A DNA stretch of 12,615 nucleotides from an uncultured Clostridia bacterium (GCA_948852375.1 CAQOYX010000041.1:1-12615); one strand, 5' to 3'. Counted from the stretch's first letter, positions 1 to 7,011 are shown. The notes: generated from the sequence alone by a model not told the origin. Numbers and translations are program-made.

Positions 1-23
1 AATTATCTTTCATTTATAGAATT

Positions 24-30
24 AGGAGGA
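24..30 (+). promoter_or_regulatory. Shine-Dalgarno site of the SPFH gene
   Basis: AGGAGGA, seven bases before the ATG at 38. It matches the anti-Shine-Dalgarno sequence strongly and fixes the start. The promoter is probably outside the window. Confidence 0.8.
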
Positions 31-37
31 AAAACAT

Positions 38-937
38 ATGGCATTTTTAATTATATTACTTGTTATTATATTAATAATAGCATTTAAATCAATTAAAATC
101 GTTAAACAAGCTGAGGTATACATTATTGAAAGACTTGGTAAATATCACAAAATTGCAGAAGCTGGTCTTACAATTATTGTTCCATTTATCGACCATGTAA
201 GAAGTGTTGTAAGTCTTAAACAACAAACAATGGATATTCCACCTCAAGGAGTTATTACAAAAGATAATGTTACAATTACAATTGATACAGTTGTATTTTA
301 TAAAATTACAGATCCTGCAAAAGCGGTATATGAAATTCAAAGTTTGAAAAAAGGTATTGAGTACTTAGCAATTACTACAATTCGTGATATTGTAGGTAAA
401 ATGGACTTAGATTCAACCTTTAGTTCAAGGGATGCAATTAATGACCAATTAAGAGTTATCCTAGATGAAGCAACAGATCAATGGGGATGTAAAATTGATA
501 GGGTTGAAATTAAAGATATTACCCCACCTGCTGATATTCGTGATGCAATGGAAAAACAAATGAACGCTGAAAGAAATAAACGAGCTTTAATTCTTCAAGC
601 AGAAGGTGAAAGACAATCAGCAATAACAATTGCTGAAGGTCAAAAAGAAGCTGCTATATTACAAGCAGAGGCTGATAAAGAGTCTAAAATTAGACGTGCA
701 AGTGGTGAAGCTGAAGCTATAAAACAAGTTGCTGAAGCTAAGGCAAAAGAAGTTGAATTAATTTATGCTGCTATGAAAAAAGCAGAGCCAAATGAAAAAA
801 TTGTACAGCTTAAGTCTTTAGAATCTTTAGAAAAAATCGCAGATGGAGAAGCAAATAAAGTGTTTATTCCATTTGATGCAACTAAAGCACTTTCTAGTTT
901 AGGTGCTATGAAGGAAATTATTAAGGATAAGAAATAA
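38..937 (+). CDS. SPFH/band-7 domain membrane protein (QmcA/stomatin-like)
   Basis: The 299-residue protein opens with one hydrophobic segment (about residues 3-16), which would anchor it to the membrane. A band-7/SPFH domain follows, visible as the family pattern ERLGKYHK, GLTIIVPFID, then DIPPQGVITKDNVTITID and the VFYKITDP stretch (about 20-180). Residues 170-250 are rich in Ala, Glu and Lys with repeated AEGE/AEAD blocks, the long coiled coil by which these proteins oligomerise. The C-terminus (about 250-299) resembles the short QmcA/YbbK tail. Members form membrane microdomain scaffolds and often act with NfeD-type or FtsH-type partners, but no nfeD is visible here. It is the only + strand gene and converges on a shared terminator. 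Length is normal and the family assignment is secure; the cellular role is not. Confidence 0.92.
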   Translation: MAFLIILLVIILIIAFKSIKIVKQAEVYIIERLGKYHKIAEAGLTIIVPFIDHVRSVVSLKQQTMDIPPQGVITKDNVTITIDTVVFYKITDPAKAVYEIQSLKKGIEYLAITTIRDIVGKMDLDSTFSSRDAINDQLRVILDEATDQWGCKIDRVEIKDITPPADIRDAMEKQMNAERNKRALILQAEGERQSAITIAEGQKEAAILQAEADKESKIRRASGEAEAIKQVAEAKAKEVELIYAAMKKAEPNEKIVQLKSLESLEKIADGEANKVFIPFDATKALSSLGAMKEIIKDKK

Positions 938-954
938 GTATATAAAATTATTTT

Positions 955-976
955 GAGGGCGATTAAAATCTCCCTC
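955..976 (+). other. Small GAGGG/CCCTC hairpin after the SPFH gene
   Basis: GAGGG and GA pair with TC and CCCTC around a TTAAAA loop, with one C/T mismatch. It lies 18 bases past the SPFH stop, without a U-run of its own, and directly precedes the stronger terminator. It may stabilise the 3' end. Confidence 0.4.
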
Positions 977-985
977 GAATATTAT

Positions 986-1025
986 AAAAAAGAACATCTT
1001 TCATTTTTGAAAAAAGTTCTTTTTT
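986..1025. terminator. Bidirectional intrinsic terminator between convergent genes
   Basis: A perfect 10-bp stem (AAAAAAGAAC paired with GTTCTTTTTT) has a 20-base loop that can itself pair partly (TTTC/GAAA). It is flanked by a T-rich run on the + side. On the minus strand the complement of the A-run supplies a U-tract. It ends the SPFH gene and, from the other side, the prepilin-like gene that stops at 1031. Confidence 0.85.
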
Positions 1026-1030
1026 ATTTT

Positions 1031-1600
1031 TTATCTAATAGGAAAGTAAAATCCAGTTATCTCTTGTGCTGTTGCAGAATATGATATTAAATCTCCTTTT
1101 TTGACAAGAAATATTGGCGACCATGGATTCTGCCAATTCACAGACGCATTATTAGCAAAAACAATCACATTATTTATCCTCAAAAAATCCTGCACTCCAC
1201 TCCCTGCATTAACACCAGATAAATATTTAAAGTATACTTGAATATATCCATCTTCTTGAACTGTATAAGATTTATTGGTAAAAGTTATAGATTCCCTTTT
1301 ATTATAATCTGGTCCTGTAATTGAATTCTTTATTTTATCTTCTATTAGTTTATTTAAATCTTCCATTGATATAGTTATTTTTGCATCATCATTTATTGCA
1401 ACTTGCATTGAACTATATAAATTTTCTAAATCAGCTAACTCCTGTTCTTGTGTATTAATATAGTTTTTTCCTGCTTGTTTTGCTGTTGTAAATATTCCAT
1501 TTCTCTGTAAGGTTAAATTTAGCACTACTCCTGCTAGTATTAGTAATATAATTATGGTAACAATCAACGATATTAATGTAATACCTCTAGTATCTTTCAC
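1031..1600 (-). CDS. Prepilin-like protein with C-terminal beta-rich domain
   Basis: The 189-residue protein starts with a type IV prepilin-style signal: a short charged leader MKDTRG, then ITLISLIVTIIILLILAGV as the hydrophobic helix. Glycine at -1 fits prepilin peptidase cleavage, but position +5 is Ser, not the usual Glu, as in the two paralogues upstream. A charged helical stretch follows (about 38-90). The C-terminal half (about 105-189) has alternating hydrophobic strands, the motif VKKGDLISY and the end GFYFPIR, suggesting a small beta-sandwich resembling phage-fibre or C1q-like modules; that is inference. The start is GTG at 1598-1600, chosen because AGGAGGA lies seven bases upstream. 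It is last in the minus-strand row, 75 bases after the glycine-rich paralogue, and has no convincing promoter of its own. Surface exposure is likely; function is unknown. Confidence 0.8.
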   Translation of the reverse strand: MKDTRGITLISLIVTIIILLILAGVVLNLTLQRNGIFTTAKQAGKNYINTQEQELADLENLYSSMQVAINDDAKITISMEDLNKLIEDKIKNSITGPDYNKRESITFTNKSYTVQEDGYIQVYFKYLSGVNAGSGVQDFLRINNVIVFANNASVNWQNPWSPIFLVKKGDLISYSATAQEITGFYFPIR

Positions 1601-1607
1601 TTTTTAT

Positions 1608-1614
1608 TCCTCCT
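1608..1614 (-). promoter_or_regulatory. Shine-Dalgarno site supporting a GTG start
   Basis: AGGAGGA on the minus strand, seven bases before the GTG at 1600. It decides the start, since no ATG is suitably placed. Confidence 0.75.
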
Positions 1615-1675
1615 ATGTTTTCATTTAAATATGCTATAAAGACATTTTTTTATGACATTTCTTGACTTTCTCTAC

Positions 1676-3488
1676 TTAGTTTGAAAGTAATCTAACATAT
1701 GTTCCATTTTCAATTGTTCCAACATTATATGTTCCTCTTGGTGAATAAGTATTATTACTAACTTCAAATTTTGAACTATTAAATCCTTCTGCATTAGTTT
1801 TATAGAAAATATTTATTGATCCTCCTCCTGATCCTCCTCCTGCTCCACCACTATAATATGGTCCACTATAAGAACCAGCTGTTGTATGTGACCAACACGA
1901 ACCATTTATTGGTTTTCCTGAACTAGCAAATTTTCCATTTGCTCCAACTATAATACTTTCTGAATATATTACTAATAATCCTCCACCATTTGATTGTCCA
2001 TTATATGCTGTTCCTATAAAATTTCCTTCACTTGACTTTACACCATTACCAGCTATATAATCATTAGCATTTTGAGGTGTTATATATCTATCTCTTGTTG
2101 CAGTACCTCCTCCGGCCACCTCCACCACTATATGATGTTCCTCTACCACCGTTTCCTCCTCTTGCAGCTATACCACTACCTATTTTTCCTGCACCACCTG
2201 AAGCTCCTCCTGCTGTTTGTCTTCCTGTTCCATGTGCATTTGCATTAGGATAAACATATTGATAAGTTGCTGTAGATGTTACATTAGTTGTTGCTCCATT
2301 AGCTCCATATTTAGGAACGTATTCGTATTCATTTGCTGTATCTATTTTATCTATATTTTGCCATAAGTATACATCCTGTGGATTTGCATATGCTCCTTTT
2401 TGAGACATAGTTATTGTTCCATTATTTGTTATTTTGCCAGTTACATATATAATCAGTCCCTTGGGTCCACCATATCCACTATCACTTTCTACTGATGTTA
2501 CTGTTACACCCTCATTTATTATTAAATTTCCATTTACTTTTAACACTACTGTTCTTTTTGCTAGTTTATCCCCAGATGTGCCTGTTGCTATATCTTCTCC
2601 GTTTCCAAATTTATATAATTTATTTGCTTGTGTCAATGTAGCTCCATCTACTTGCCTTTCTCCATCTAATATTAAATCGCCTGTATATGTAATCATATTT
2701 AATATATAGTCTTCTGTTCGTTTTGTTTTTGTATTATCTTTTGCTATTACTCTTATTTTATTTTGCCCATTAGTATTAATCTCAGAAATAGCCTCTAAAA
2801 TAGATTTCTTTGCAATTATAACATTATCTATTGATGTCTTTACTATAGTATTTCTTCCATTAGTTCCAGTTATTTTAAAGAAGTATTCATTATTTTCATC
2901 TACTATAAATATTTTATTTGTATTACTATTCTCTGTTTTTAATCTTGCACCATTTATTGCTTCTATTGACTGAATTTCTCCTTCTTCAGTTGTTGCTACT
3001 ACTTGTATTTCTACTTCTACATCATTACCTTCTGTTAGTATTGTAACTGTTACTTTTGGTTTAGCACCTTCTAATTTTTTTATCATTGTTATATTATAAT
3101 CCTCATCTATTTCAAAAAGATAGTCTTTATATTCTACTTCTGATGGTACTTCTGTTTTTTCTATTGTTGCACCAATATCAATTAACTCCATTAAATCTTC
3201 TCTTTTAATATCTAAATTTTGTTCTATTTTCTTTACATGAATATCTTCTATTTTAAAGTTTAATTCTTCTTCTATTTCTGATAATTTATATGATTGTGTA
3301 GCTTCTTTTGATACTCTAAATATTCCATTGTCTCCTAAGGTTAAATTTAATATTACACCTGCTAAAATTAATAATATAATAATAGTAATTATTAATGCCA
3401 CTAATGTAATTCCTTCTTTGCTTAATATTTCACTTTTTCTCACATATGTTTTATTTATTTTTAATTCTATACTATCATTATTTTTCAT
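1676..3488 (-). CDS. Glycine-rich prepilin-like surface protein, read across a +1 shift at CGG
   Basis: Read straight, the frame starting at 3488 gives 466 residues ending in an implausible RRRYCNKR tail. A second glycine-rich frame overlaps it and runs on to 1676. Dropping one C at 2114 joins them into 603 residues with seven consecutive Gly at the join. The N-terminus has a long 26-residue leader ending KEG, then ITLVALIITIIILLILAGV, a prepilin-type helix with Ala at +5. Residues about 50-110 are charged and helical; about 130-250 look like Ig-like beta strands. From about 270 the protein has TGDLILDGE, LKVNGNLIINEGV and GLIIYVTGKITNNGTI repeats typical of glycine-rich adhesin-like proteins, and two Gly-rich blocks flank the join. 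AGGGGGA lies eight bases before the ATG, and a good promoter is present. It is probably a surface or adhesive protein. It could instead be a pseudogene, or the extra base an assembly error. Confidence 0.7.
2112..2114 (-). other. In-frame CGG codon at the +1 frame break (site 1)
   Basis: Zero frame reads GGC CGG AGG AGG and stops seven codons after the CGG. Skipping the C gives GGC GGA GGA GGT, continuing the polyglycine block and opening 145 more codons. This is codon 459 of the gene. Confidence 0.75.
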
Positions 3489-3497
3489 TTTTTATAT

Positions 3498-3503
3498 CCC
3501 CCT
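3498..3503 (-). promoter_or_regulatory. Shine-Dalgarno site of the glycine-rich gene
   Basis: AGGGGG on the minus strand (an AGGGGGA run), about eight bases before the ATG at 3488. It supports this start despite the unusually long prepilin leader it implies. Confidence 0.6.
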
Positions 3504-3565
3504 ATCTTTCTTTCATATGTATTATCTTACATATTTATGCACTTTATACATCTTATTTTTATTAT

Positions 3566-3594
3566 ATTTTATATTTTTAGCCACAATATGTCAA
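3566..3594 (-). promoter_or_regulatory. Sigma-A-type promoter of the glycine-rich prepilin-like gene
   Basis: TTGACA (3589-3594), a 17-base spacer, then TAAAAT (3566-3571): a perfect -35 and five of six -10 bases at optimal spacing. Transcription would start near 3559, leaving a leader of about 70 bases. It sits just past the long inverted repeat, so this gene can be expressed apart from the 460-residue paralogue upstream. Confidence 0.7.
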
Positions 3595-3607
3595 TATATA
3601 ATACATT

Positions 3608-3671
3608 ATTAGCAGTACAATTATATAAAATATTACAAAATTGTAATATTTTATACAATTGCACTGCTAAT
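3608..3671. repeat. 64-bp near-perfect inverted repeat (31-bp arms, AA loop)
   Basis: Arms 3608-3638 and 3641-3671 are reverse complements except at two positions. Both mismatches become U-G wobbles in minus-strand RNA, so a transcript reading out of the 3699-5081 gene would pair over all 31 positions. There is no U-run after it, so it is not a classical intrinsic terminator, although it separates that gene from the next promoter. It starts 28 bases past the stop of the putative DGR target gene. It may be a 3' stabiliser, a cruciform-forming element, or a miniature inverted-repeat element; no flanking target duplication is evident. Confidence 0.8.
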
Positions 3672-3698
3672 ATCCTCTTTTGTAACTATTCAATATTT

Positions 3699-5081
3699 CT
3701 ACTTTATATACAGTGCCACACGAAACCCGAAACCTTGGCTAGTGTAGCTAACATCGTTACAAATGCGATAGCAAACAGGGTAAGAATTAGAAATATCACA
3801 AGAACTTCCTCCACGAAACACACGATACTGTCCACTAGTTGAATAATAAGAATTTTCCTCTGTCCATTCCCATAGGTTTCCTGCTATATCATATATATGA
3901 TATACTTGTGCTGTTTTGCTTGAGCCTGTTGTTAGTAAATCTCCATTATTACTACTATAGCTTGCTGTTGTTCCTATAGTTTCACTTCCAAACGGTTTTA
4001 AAGTCCAAGAGTTTGAATTGGTTGAATTATAATCTGCTCTTGCTAATCTTCCTTTATATGGTATTGAATTATCCATATAGTTTCCCCATCTTGATGAATT
4101 TGTTAAATCTGCTTCTGTTAATATAATTTTATCTTCTCCGATGGTCTTTCCTACCATTTTCTTTAACATTACATCCCACTGTGTACCTGTTATTAGTCCA
4201 CTACTTACATAATTATTGCTAGTATACATACTTTTAGCATTTTTCTTTGCGTTATCCCAATCTATAAAGTTCCAAGGTATTATTCCTGCTTTACTTTGGG
4301 GAATACCTGCTTTATTATATATTTGATTCTGACCAGTATGTATTTGTACTTCAGTAAACTCCGAAATTGTACTTGCTAAGCCTGCTTCATATCTTGCTAC
4401 ATAAAAACCACTATATTTTTCTATTTGTATTAATTCTGCTTCTGGTGTTGTTGTATCCCACCAATTATTTCCTAAAGTTTTATTTGTTTGTAAAATTCCA
4501 TTCCAAGTATCATATTTTTTATATTCATTTGCACTGCATGGAATCCATACAAATTGATTTCCTTTTAAACTTCTTGTATATTCATATGTTGTTTTATCTA
4601 TTTTTCCATCATATTTGTCTTCTTCATTATCTGATATTATTACTCCAGTATCTAATGTTCCTCCTACATACCAAAATCCTTTTGGCACTGGCACTGTATC
4701 TCCATTTCCCACTGATACTGCATATACTGTTGCTACTTTTGTAAGGTCTTTTACTTCCATTCCATTTTGTGTATTAATATATTTTACATTTTGTGTTCCC
4801 CAACCATCTTTTAATGCTACTTCTTTTCCTATTTCTTGTGGATTTTCTTGAGTATTTTCTGGTAAATTTTCTATTCCTAATTGTTTGTATAATTCATTTA
4901 ATTCTCTTTGTTCTTCTTCTGCAGACACTAGATATTTATCTCTTGCTTCTTTTGCTCTTCCAAATAAGCCATTTTCTCCTAAACTTAAATTTATTGTTAT
5001 TCCTGCTATTATCAACAATACAATTATTGTTATAACAAGCGATATCAATGTTATTCCTTTTGTGCTTTTAATCTTGTTCAT
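3699..5081 (-). CDS. Prepilin-like protein with FGE/C-type-lectin-fold domain; probable DGR target
   Basis: The 460-residue protein begins MNKIKSTKG then ITLISLVITIIVLLIIAGI, a prepilin-type cleavage site and helix with Ser at +5, followed by a charged coiled segment (about 38-80). Residues about 140-460 carry formylglycine-generating-enzyme/sulfatase-modifying-factor (SUMF1, C-type lectin) hallmarks: QFVWIPC, FYVARYEAG, NLWEWTEE (402-409), RVFRGG (420-425) and GFGFRVAL (450-457). Many proteins with this fold are ligand-binding, not enzymatic, and it is the classic scaffold of DGR variable proteins. The last 38 codons before YIK are unusually GC-rich for this genome and have a long run of pyrimidine-ending codons. 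The start is supported by GGAGGA ten bases upstream and a candidate promoter at 5155-5182. I infer a surface-displayed, pilus-like or membrane-anchored binding protein. The domain call is firm; DGR status needs a template repeat from outside the window. Confidence 0.82.
   Translation of the reverse strand: MNKIKSTKGITLISLVITIIVLLIIAGITINLSLGENGLFGRAKEARDKYLVSAEEEQRELNELYKQLGIENLPENTQENPQEIGKEVALKDGWGTQNVKYINTQNGMEVKDLTKVATVYAVSVGNGDTVPVPKGFWYVGGTLDTGVIISDNEEDKYDGKIDKTTYEYTRSLKGNQFVWIPCSANEYKKYDTWNGILQTNKTLGNNWWDTTTPEAELIQIEKYSGFYVARYEAGLASTISEFTEVQIHTGQNQIYNKAGIPQSKAGIIPWNFIDWDNAKKNAKSMYTSNNYVSSGLITGTQWDVMLKKMVGKTIGEDKIILTEADLTNSSRWGNYMDNSIPYKGRLARADYNSTNSNSWTLKPFGSETIGTTASYSSNNGDLLTTGSSKTAQVYHIYDIAGNLWEWTEENSYYSTSGQYRVFRGGSSCDISNSYPVCYRICNDVSYTSQGFGFRVALYIK
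3711..3824 (-). other. Candidate DGR variable region at the gene's 3' end
   Basis: This 114-base stretch encodes RVFRGG to GFGFRVAL. By count 50 of 114 bases are G or C, well above the surroundings. Codons 426-448 (3738-3806), 23 in a row, all end in C or T, as expected where AAY codons of a template were randomised at adenines. The end (GGTTTCGGGTTTCGTGTGG) is GC-rich like the initiation-of-mutagenic-homing end of known variable regions. The run includes Ser, Asn, Asp, Tyr, Cys, Ile and Val. Similar residues also occur in ordinary SUMF1-fold proteins, so the template repeat is the decisive test. Confidence 0.55.
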
Positions 5082-5090
5082 CTTTTGAAT

Positions 5091-5096
5091 TCCTCC
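5091..5096 (-). promoter_or_regulatory. Shine-Dalgarno site of the 460-residue prepilin-like gene
   Basis: GGAGGA on the minus strand, about nine bases before the ATG at 5081; it fixes the start. Confidence 0.75.
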
Positions 5097-5154
5097 ATTT
5101 ATTTATATTTTATCTAATCATACAGCAAACTATGTCCACCATCTAAATTTAAAT

Positions 5155-5182
5155 ATTATAGTTTTTTAACTGCAATAGTAAA
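5155..5182 (-). promoter_or_regulatory. Candidate promoter of the 460-residue prepilin-like gene
   Basis: A perfect TATAAT -10 (5155-5160) has a 16-base spacer and TTTACT (four of six, 5177-5182) as -35. It lies in the gap after the metallophosphoesterase gene and would give a leader of about 65 bases. The surface-protein genes may thus be separately expressed from the housekeeping genes upstream. Confidence 0.45.
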
Positions 5183-5233
5183 CTAATCTCTCTTACATAT
5201 ATTCAATTTTTATACAAATTTATAATTATTAGT

Positions 5234-5939
5234 TTATATCTTCATCAATTTAAAATCTAAGTAATCTCCACTAACTAATGTAAATTCTATTCCCTCTATC
5301 ATTCCCTCTATTGCACTTTCATGTGAATATCCATGTAAATGACCATACATGCATCTTGATACATTATACTTTTTCATCATTTCTACAAATTTTAATTCTA
5401 AATTATTTAACATTGCAGAATTAGTTATTGGTGGATAATGCATAAATACTAATATTTGTTTATCTGTTCCAAATTTAGTAACTCCTTCTTGTAATGATAA
5501 TTCTAATCTTCCTAACTCTCTATTTAAGATTTTGCCTGTTCCCTCTAAATCATTTAATGTCCACCCTCTTGTTCCTGTAATAATATAATTTTCATAACAA
5601 TAGCTATTGTTATATATAAAATCTATTTTGTTAAAATTATTTTCTTTTAAATAATTTCTCATTTTTGTTATAGTAGTCCACCAATAATCATGGTTTCCTT
5701 TTAATAATAATTTTTTTCCTGGTAAATCATTTAAATATCTAAAATCTAGATATGTATCTTCTAAATTCATTGCCCATGAAAAATCTCCGAGGTATTATTA
5801 CTACATCATTACCAGTTACTTTATTCATCCAATCATTTTTTATTTTTTCTTCATGATTTTCCCAGTTATCTCCAAAAATATTCATTGGTTTTGGATTTTT
5901 GAAAGATAAATGTAAATCTGCTATTACATATATAGCCAT
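5234..5939 (-). CDS. COG1768-type metallophosphoesterase, read across a +1 shift at CGG
   Basis: The frame from ATG 5939 gives 50 good residues (MAIYVIADLHLSF, then KPMNIFGDNW, ending DVVIIP), then diverges after CGG and stops at 5739. The conserved remainder is in the +1 frame. Skipping one C at 5789 yields 234 residues, about normal for COG1768 predicted phosphohydrolases. The calcineurin-like metal motifs are then complete and ordered: DLH (Asp8, His10), GD (51-52), GNHD (81-84), His167 in MHYPP, and GHLH (199-202). The break falls exactly on the GD motif, so zero-frame product would lose a metal ligand and all later motifs. The gene follows tsaD by 59 bases and has only a weak Shine-Dalgarno match (AAGAAATAAAG), suggesting cotranscription. 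The substrate is unknown. If the extra base is real and not bypassed, this is a pseudogene. Confidence 0.75.
5787..5789 (-). other. In-frame CGG codon at the +1 frame break (site 2)
   Basis: Zero frame reads CCT CGG AGA TTT. Skipping the C gives CCT GGA GAT TTT, i.e. PGDF, the invariant metallophosphoesterase GD motif. This is codon 51 of the gene. Confidence 0.8.
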
Positions 5940-5951
5940 GCTTTATTTCTT

Positions 5952-5988
5952 GTTGCAATTCACAAAAGTATTGCTAGTGAACTGTAAC
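5952..5988 (-). other. Imperfect hairpin between tsaD and the metallophosphoesterase gene
   Basis: Arms 5952-5963 and 5977-5988 can pair over 12 positions in minus-strand RNA, with one G-U wobble and one A-C mismatch and a 13-base loop. No U-run follows, so it is unlikely to terminate. It lies just before the weak ribosome binding site at about 5940-5951 and might modulate translation or mark a processing site. Confidence 0.35.
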
Positions 5989-5998
5989 ATTTCCTTTC

Positions 5999-6992
5999 TT
6001 ATATTTTTAAATTTGGTACTGCATTTAGGGTTAGGTCTTTTATGTTTCCATTTATATAATCATAATATCCGTGCTGATGCTATCATTGCAGCATTATCTG
6101 TGCATAATTTTAATTCTGGATAGTATATTCTTATATTTTCTTCTTTTTCTAACTTTTCAAATCTTTCTCTTATGTAAATATTGGCAGATACTCCTCCTGC
6201 TAGAGCTACTTTTTCTATGTTAAGTTCTTTTATTGCTTTTAAAGTATTTGTTATTATCATATCTGTTACTGCTTGTTCAAAACTTGCACATAAGTTTTGC
6301 TTATTTATATTTGGATTTTTATGGTACATATTTAATACAGCGGTTTTTATTCCACTAAAACTAAAATCTAAATTATCAAAAAATGTATGTGGTAATTTAA
6401 TATTTGCTTTCCCTTCTTTTGCAAGTTTATCAATTTTAGGTCCTCCTGGATATTCTAAGCCTATAACTCTTGCTACTTTATCAAATGCTTCCCCTATCGC
6501 ATCATCACGAGTTTTACCTAATATCTCAAATTTTGTATAATCTTTTACATGTACAAGATGTGTATGTCCTCCAGATATAATCATACATAAGAATGGTGGC
6601 TCTAATTCCTTATATGTGATATAATTTGCTGCAATATGCCCATGTATATGGTTTACTCCTATAAGTGGTTTAGAAAGTGCATAACTTAATGCTTTAGCAT
6701 ATGCTACTCCTACAAGTAATGCTCCTACAAGACCGGGTCCATATGTACATGCTATTACATCTATATCTTTAAACGTAATTCCTGCAATATCTAAGGCTTC
6801 TTTTGTTACACTAGAAATAGCATCTACATGATTTCTAGAGGCTATTTCTGGAACTACTCCTCCAAATCTTTTATGTATTTCTATTTGTGAATTGATTACA
6901 TTAGAAAGAACAACTCTACCATTTTTTACAACTGATACAGAAGTTTCATCACAACTTGATTCAATTCCTAATACATATATGTTTTTGTCCAT
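5999..6992 (-). CDS. tsaD: tRNA N6-adenosine threonylcarbamoyltransferase TsaD, read across a +1 shift at CGG
   Basis: TsaD, with TsaB and TsaE, transfers the threonylcarbamoyl group made by TsaC/Sua5 to A37 of ANN-decoding tRNAs; it is nearly universal and generally essential in bacteria. Seen here: [14 protein letters not shown] (9-22), [12 protein letters not shown] (44-55), the metal-site histidines of NHIHGH (His115, His119), ISGGHTHLV, and [11 protein letters not shown] near the C-terminus. Read straight, the frame stops after 310 residues in SARIL. Dropping one C at 6071 restores [11 protein letters not shown] and 330 residues in total, close to the usual 335-340, with the conserved glycine after ASA. 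AAAGGA lies ten bases before the ATG. A -10-like element and a possible small ORF lie upstream. A TsaD lacking this terminus would probably be impaired, which argues that the frame is bypassed or the extra base is an error. Confidence 0.88.
6069..6071 (-). other. In-frame CGG codon at the +1 frame break (site 3)
   Basis: Zero frame reads GCA CGG ATA TTA TGA and terminates. Skipping the C gives GCA GGA TAT TAT GAT, i.e. AGYYD, the normal TsaD continuation to a TAA at 5999. This is codon 308 of tsaD. Confidence 0.85.
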
Positions 6993-7002
6993 CTTAAGTT
7001 AA

Positions 7003-7008
7003 TCCTTT
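7003..7008 (-). promoter_or_regulatory. Shine-Dalgarno site of tsaD
   Basis: AAAGGA on the minus strand, ten bases before the ATG at 6992; it fixes the tsaD start. Confidence 0.65.
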
Positions 7009-7011
7009 CAC

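Noticed and set aside
3608..3671. The long inverted repeat as a classical rho-independent terminator
   Set aside because: No U-tract follows on the minus strand and the stem is AT-rich. Kept as an inverted repeat of unknown role.
4367..5035. Long + strand ORFs opposite the prepilin-like genes and elsewhere
   Set aside because: Low-complexity Leu/Ile-rich antisense shadows of AT-rich genes, without ribosome binding sites or recognisable domains.
3699..5081. A true formylglycine-generating enzyme or sulfatase-maturation function
   Set aside because: The protein is membrane-anchored with a prepilin signal, has no sulfatase neighbour, and its terminal region looks diversified, so a binding role is more likely.
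5952..5988. A terminator after tsaD
   Set aside because: The hairpin is imperfect and not followed by U residues, so transcription probably continues into the metallophosphoesterase gene.
2114..6071. Treating the three broken genes as ordinary pseudogenes
   Set aside because: Each has a single lesion with complete motifs on both sides, one is tsaD, and all share the same inserted base, codon and following base. A systematic sequencing error remains possible and is stated as the rival.
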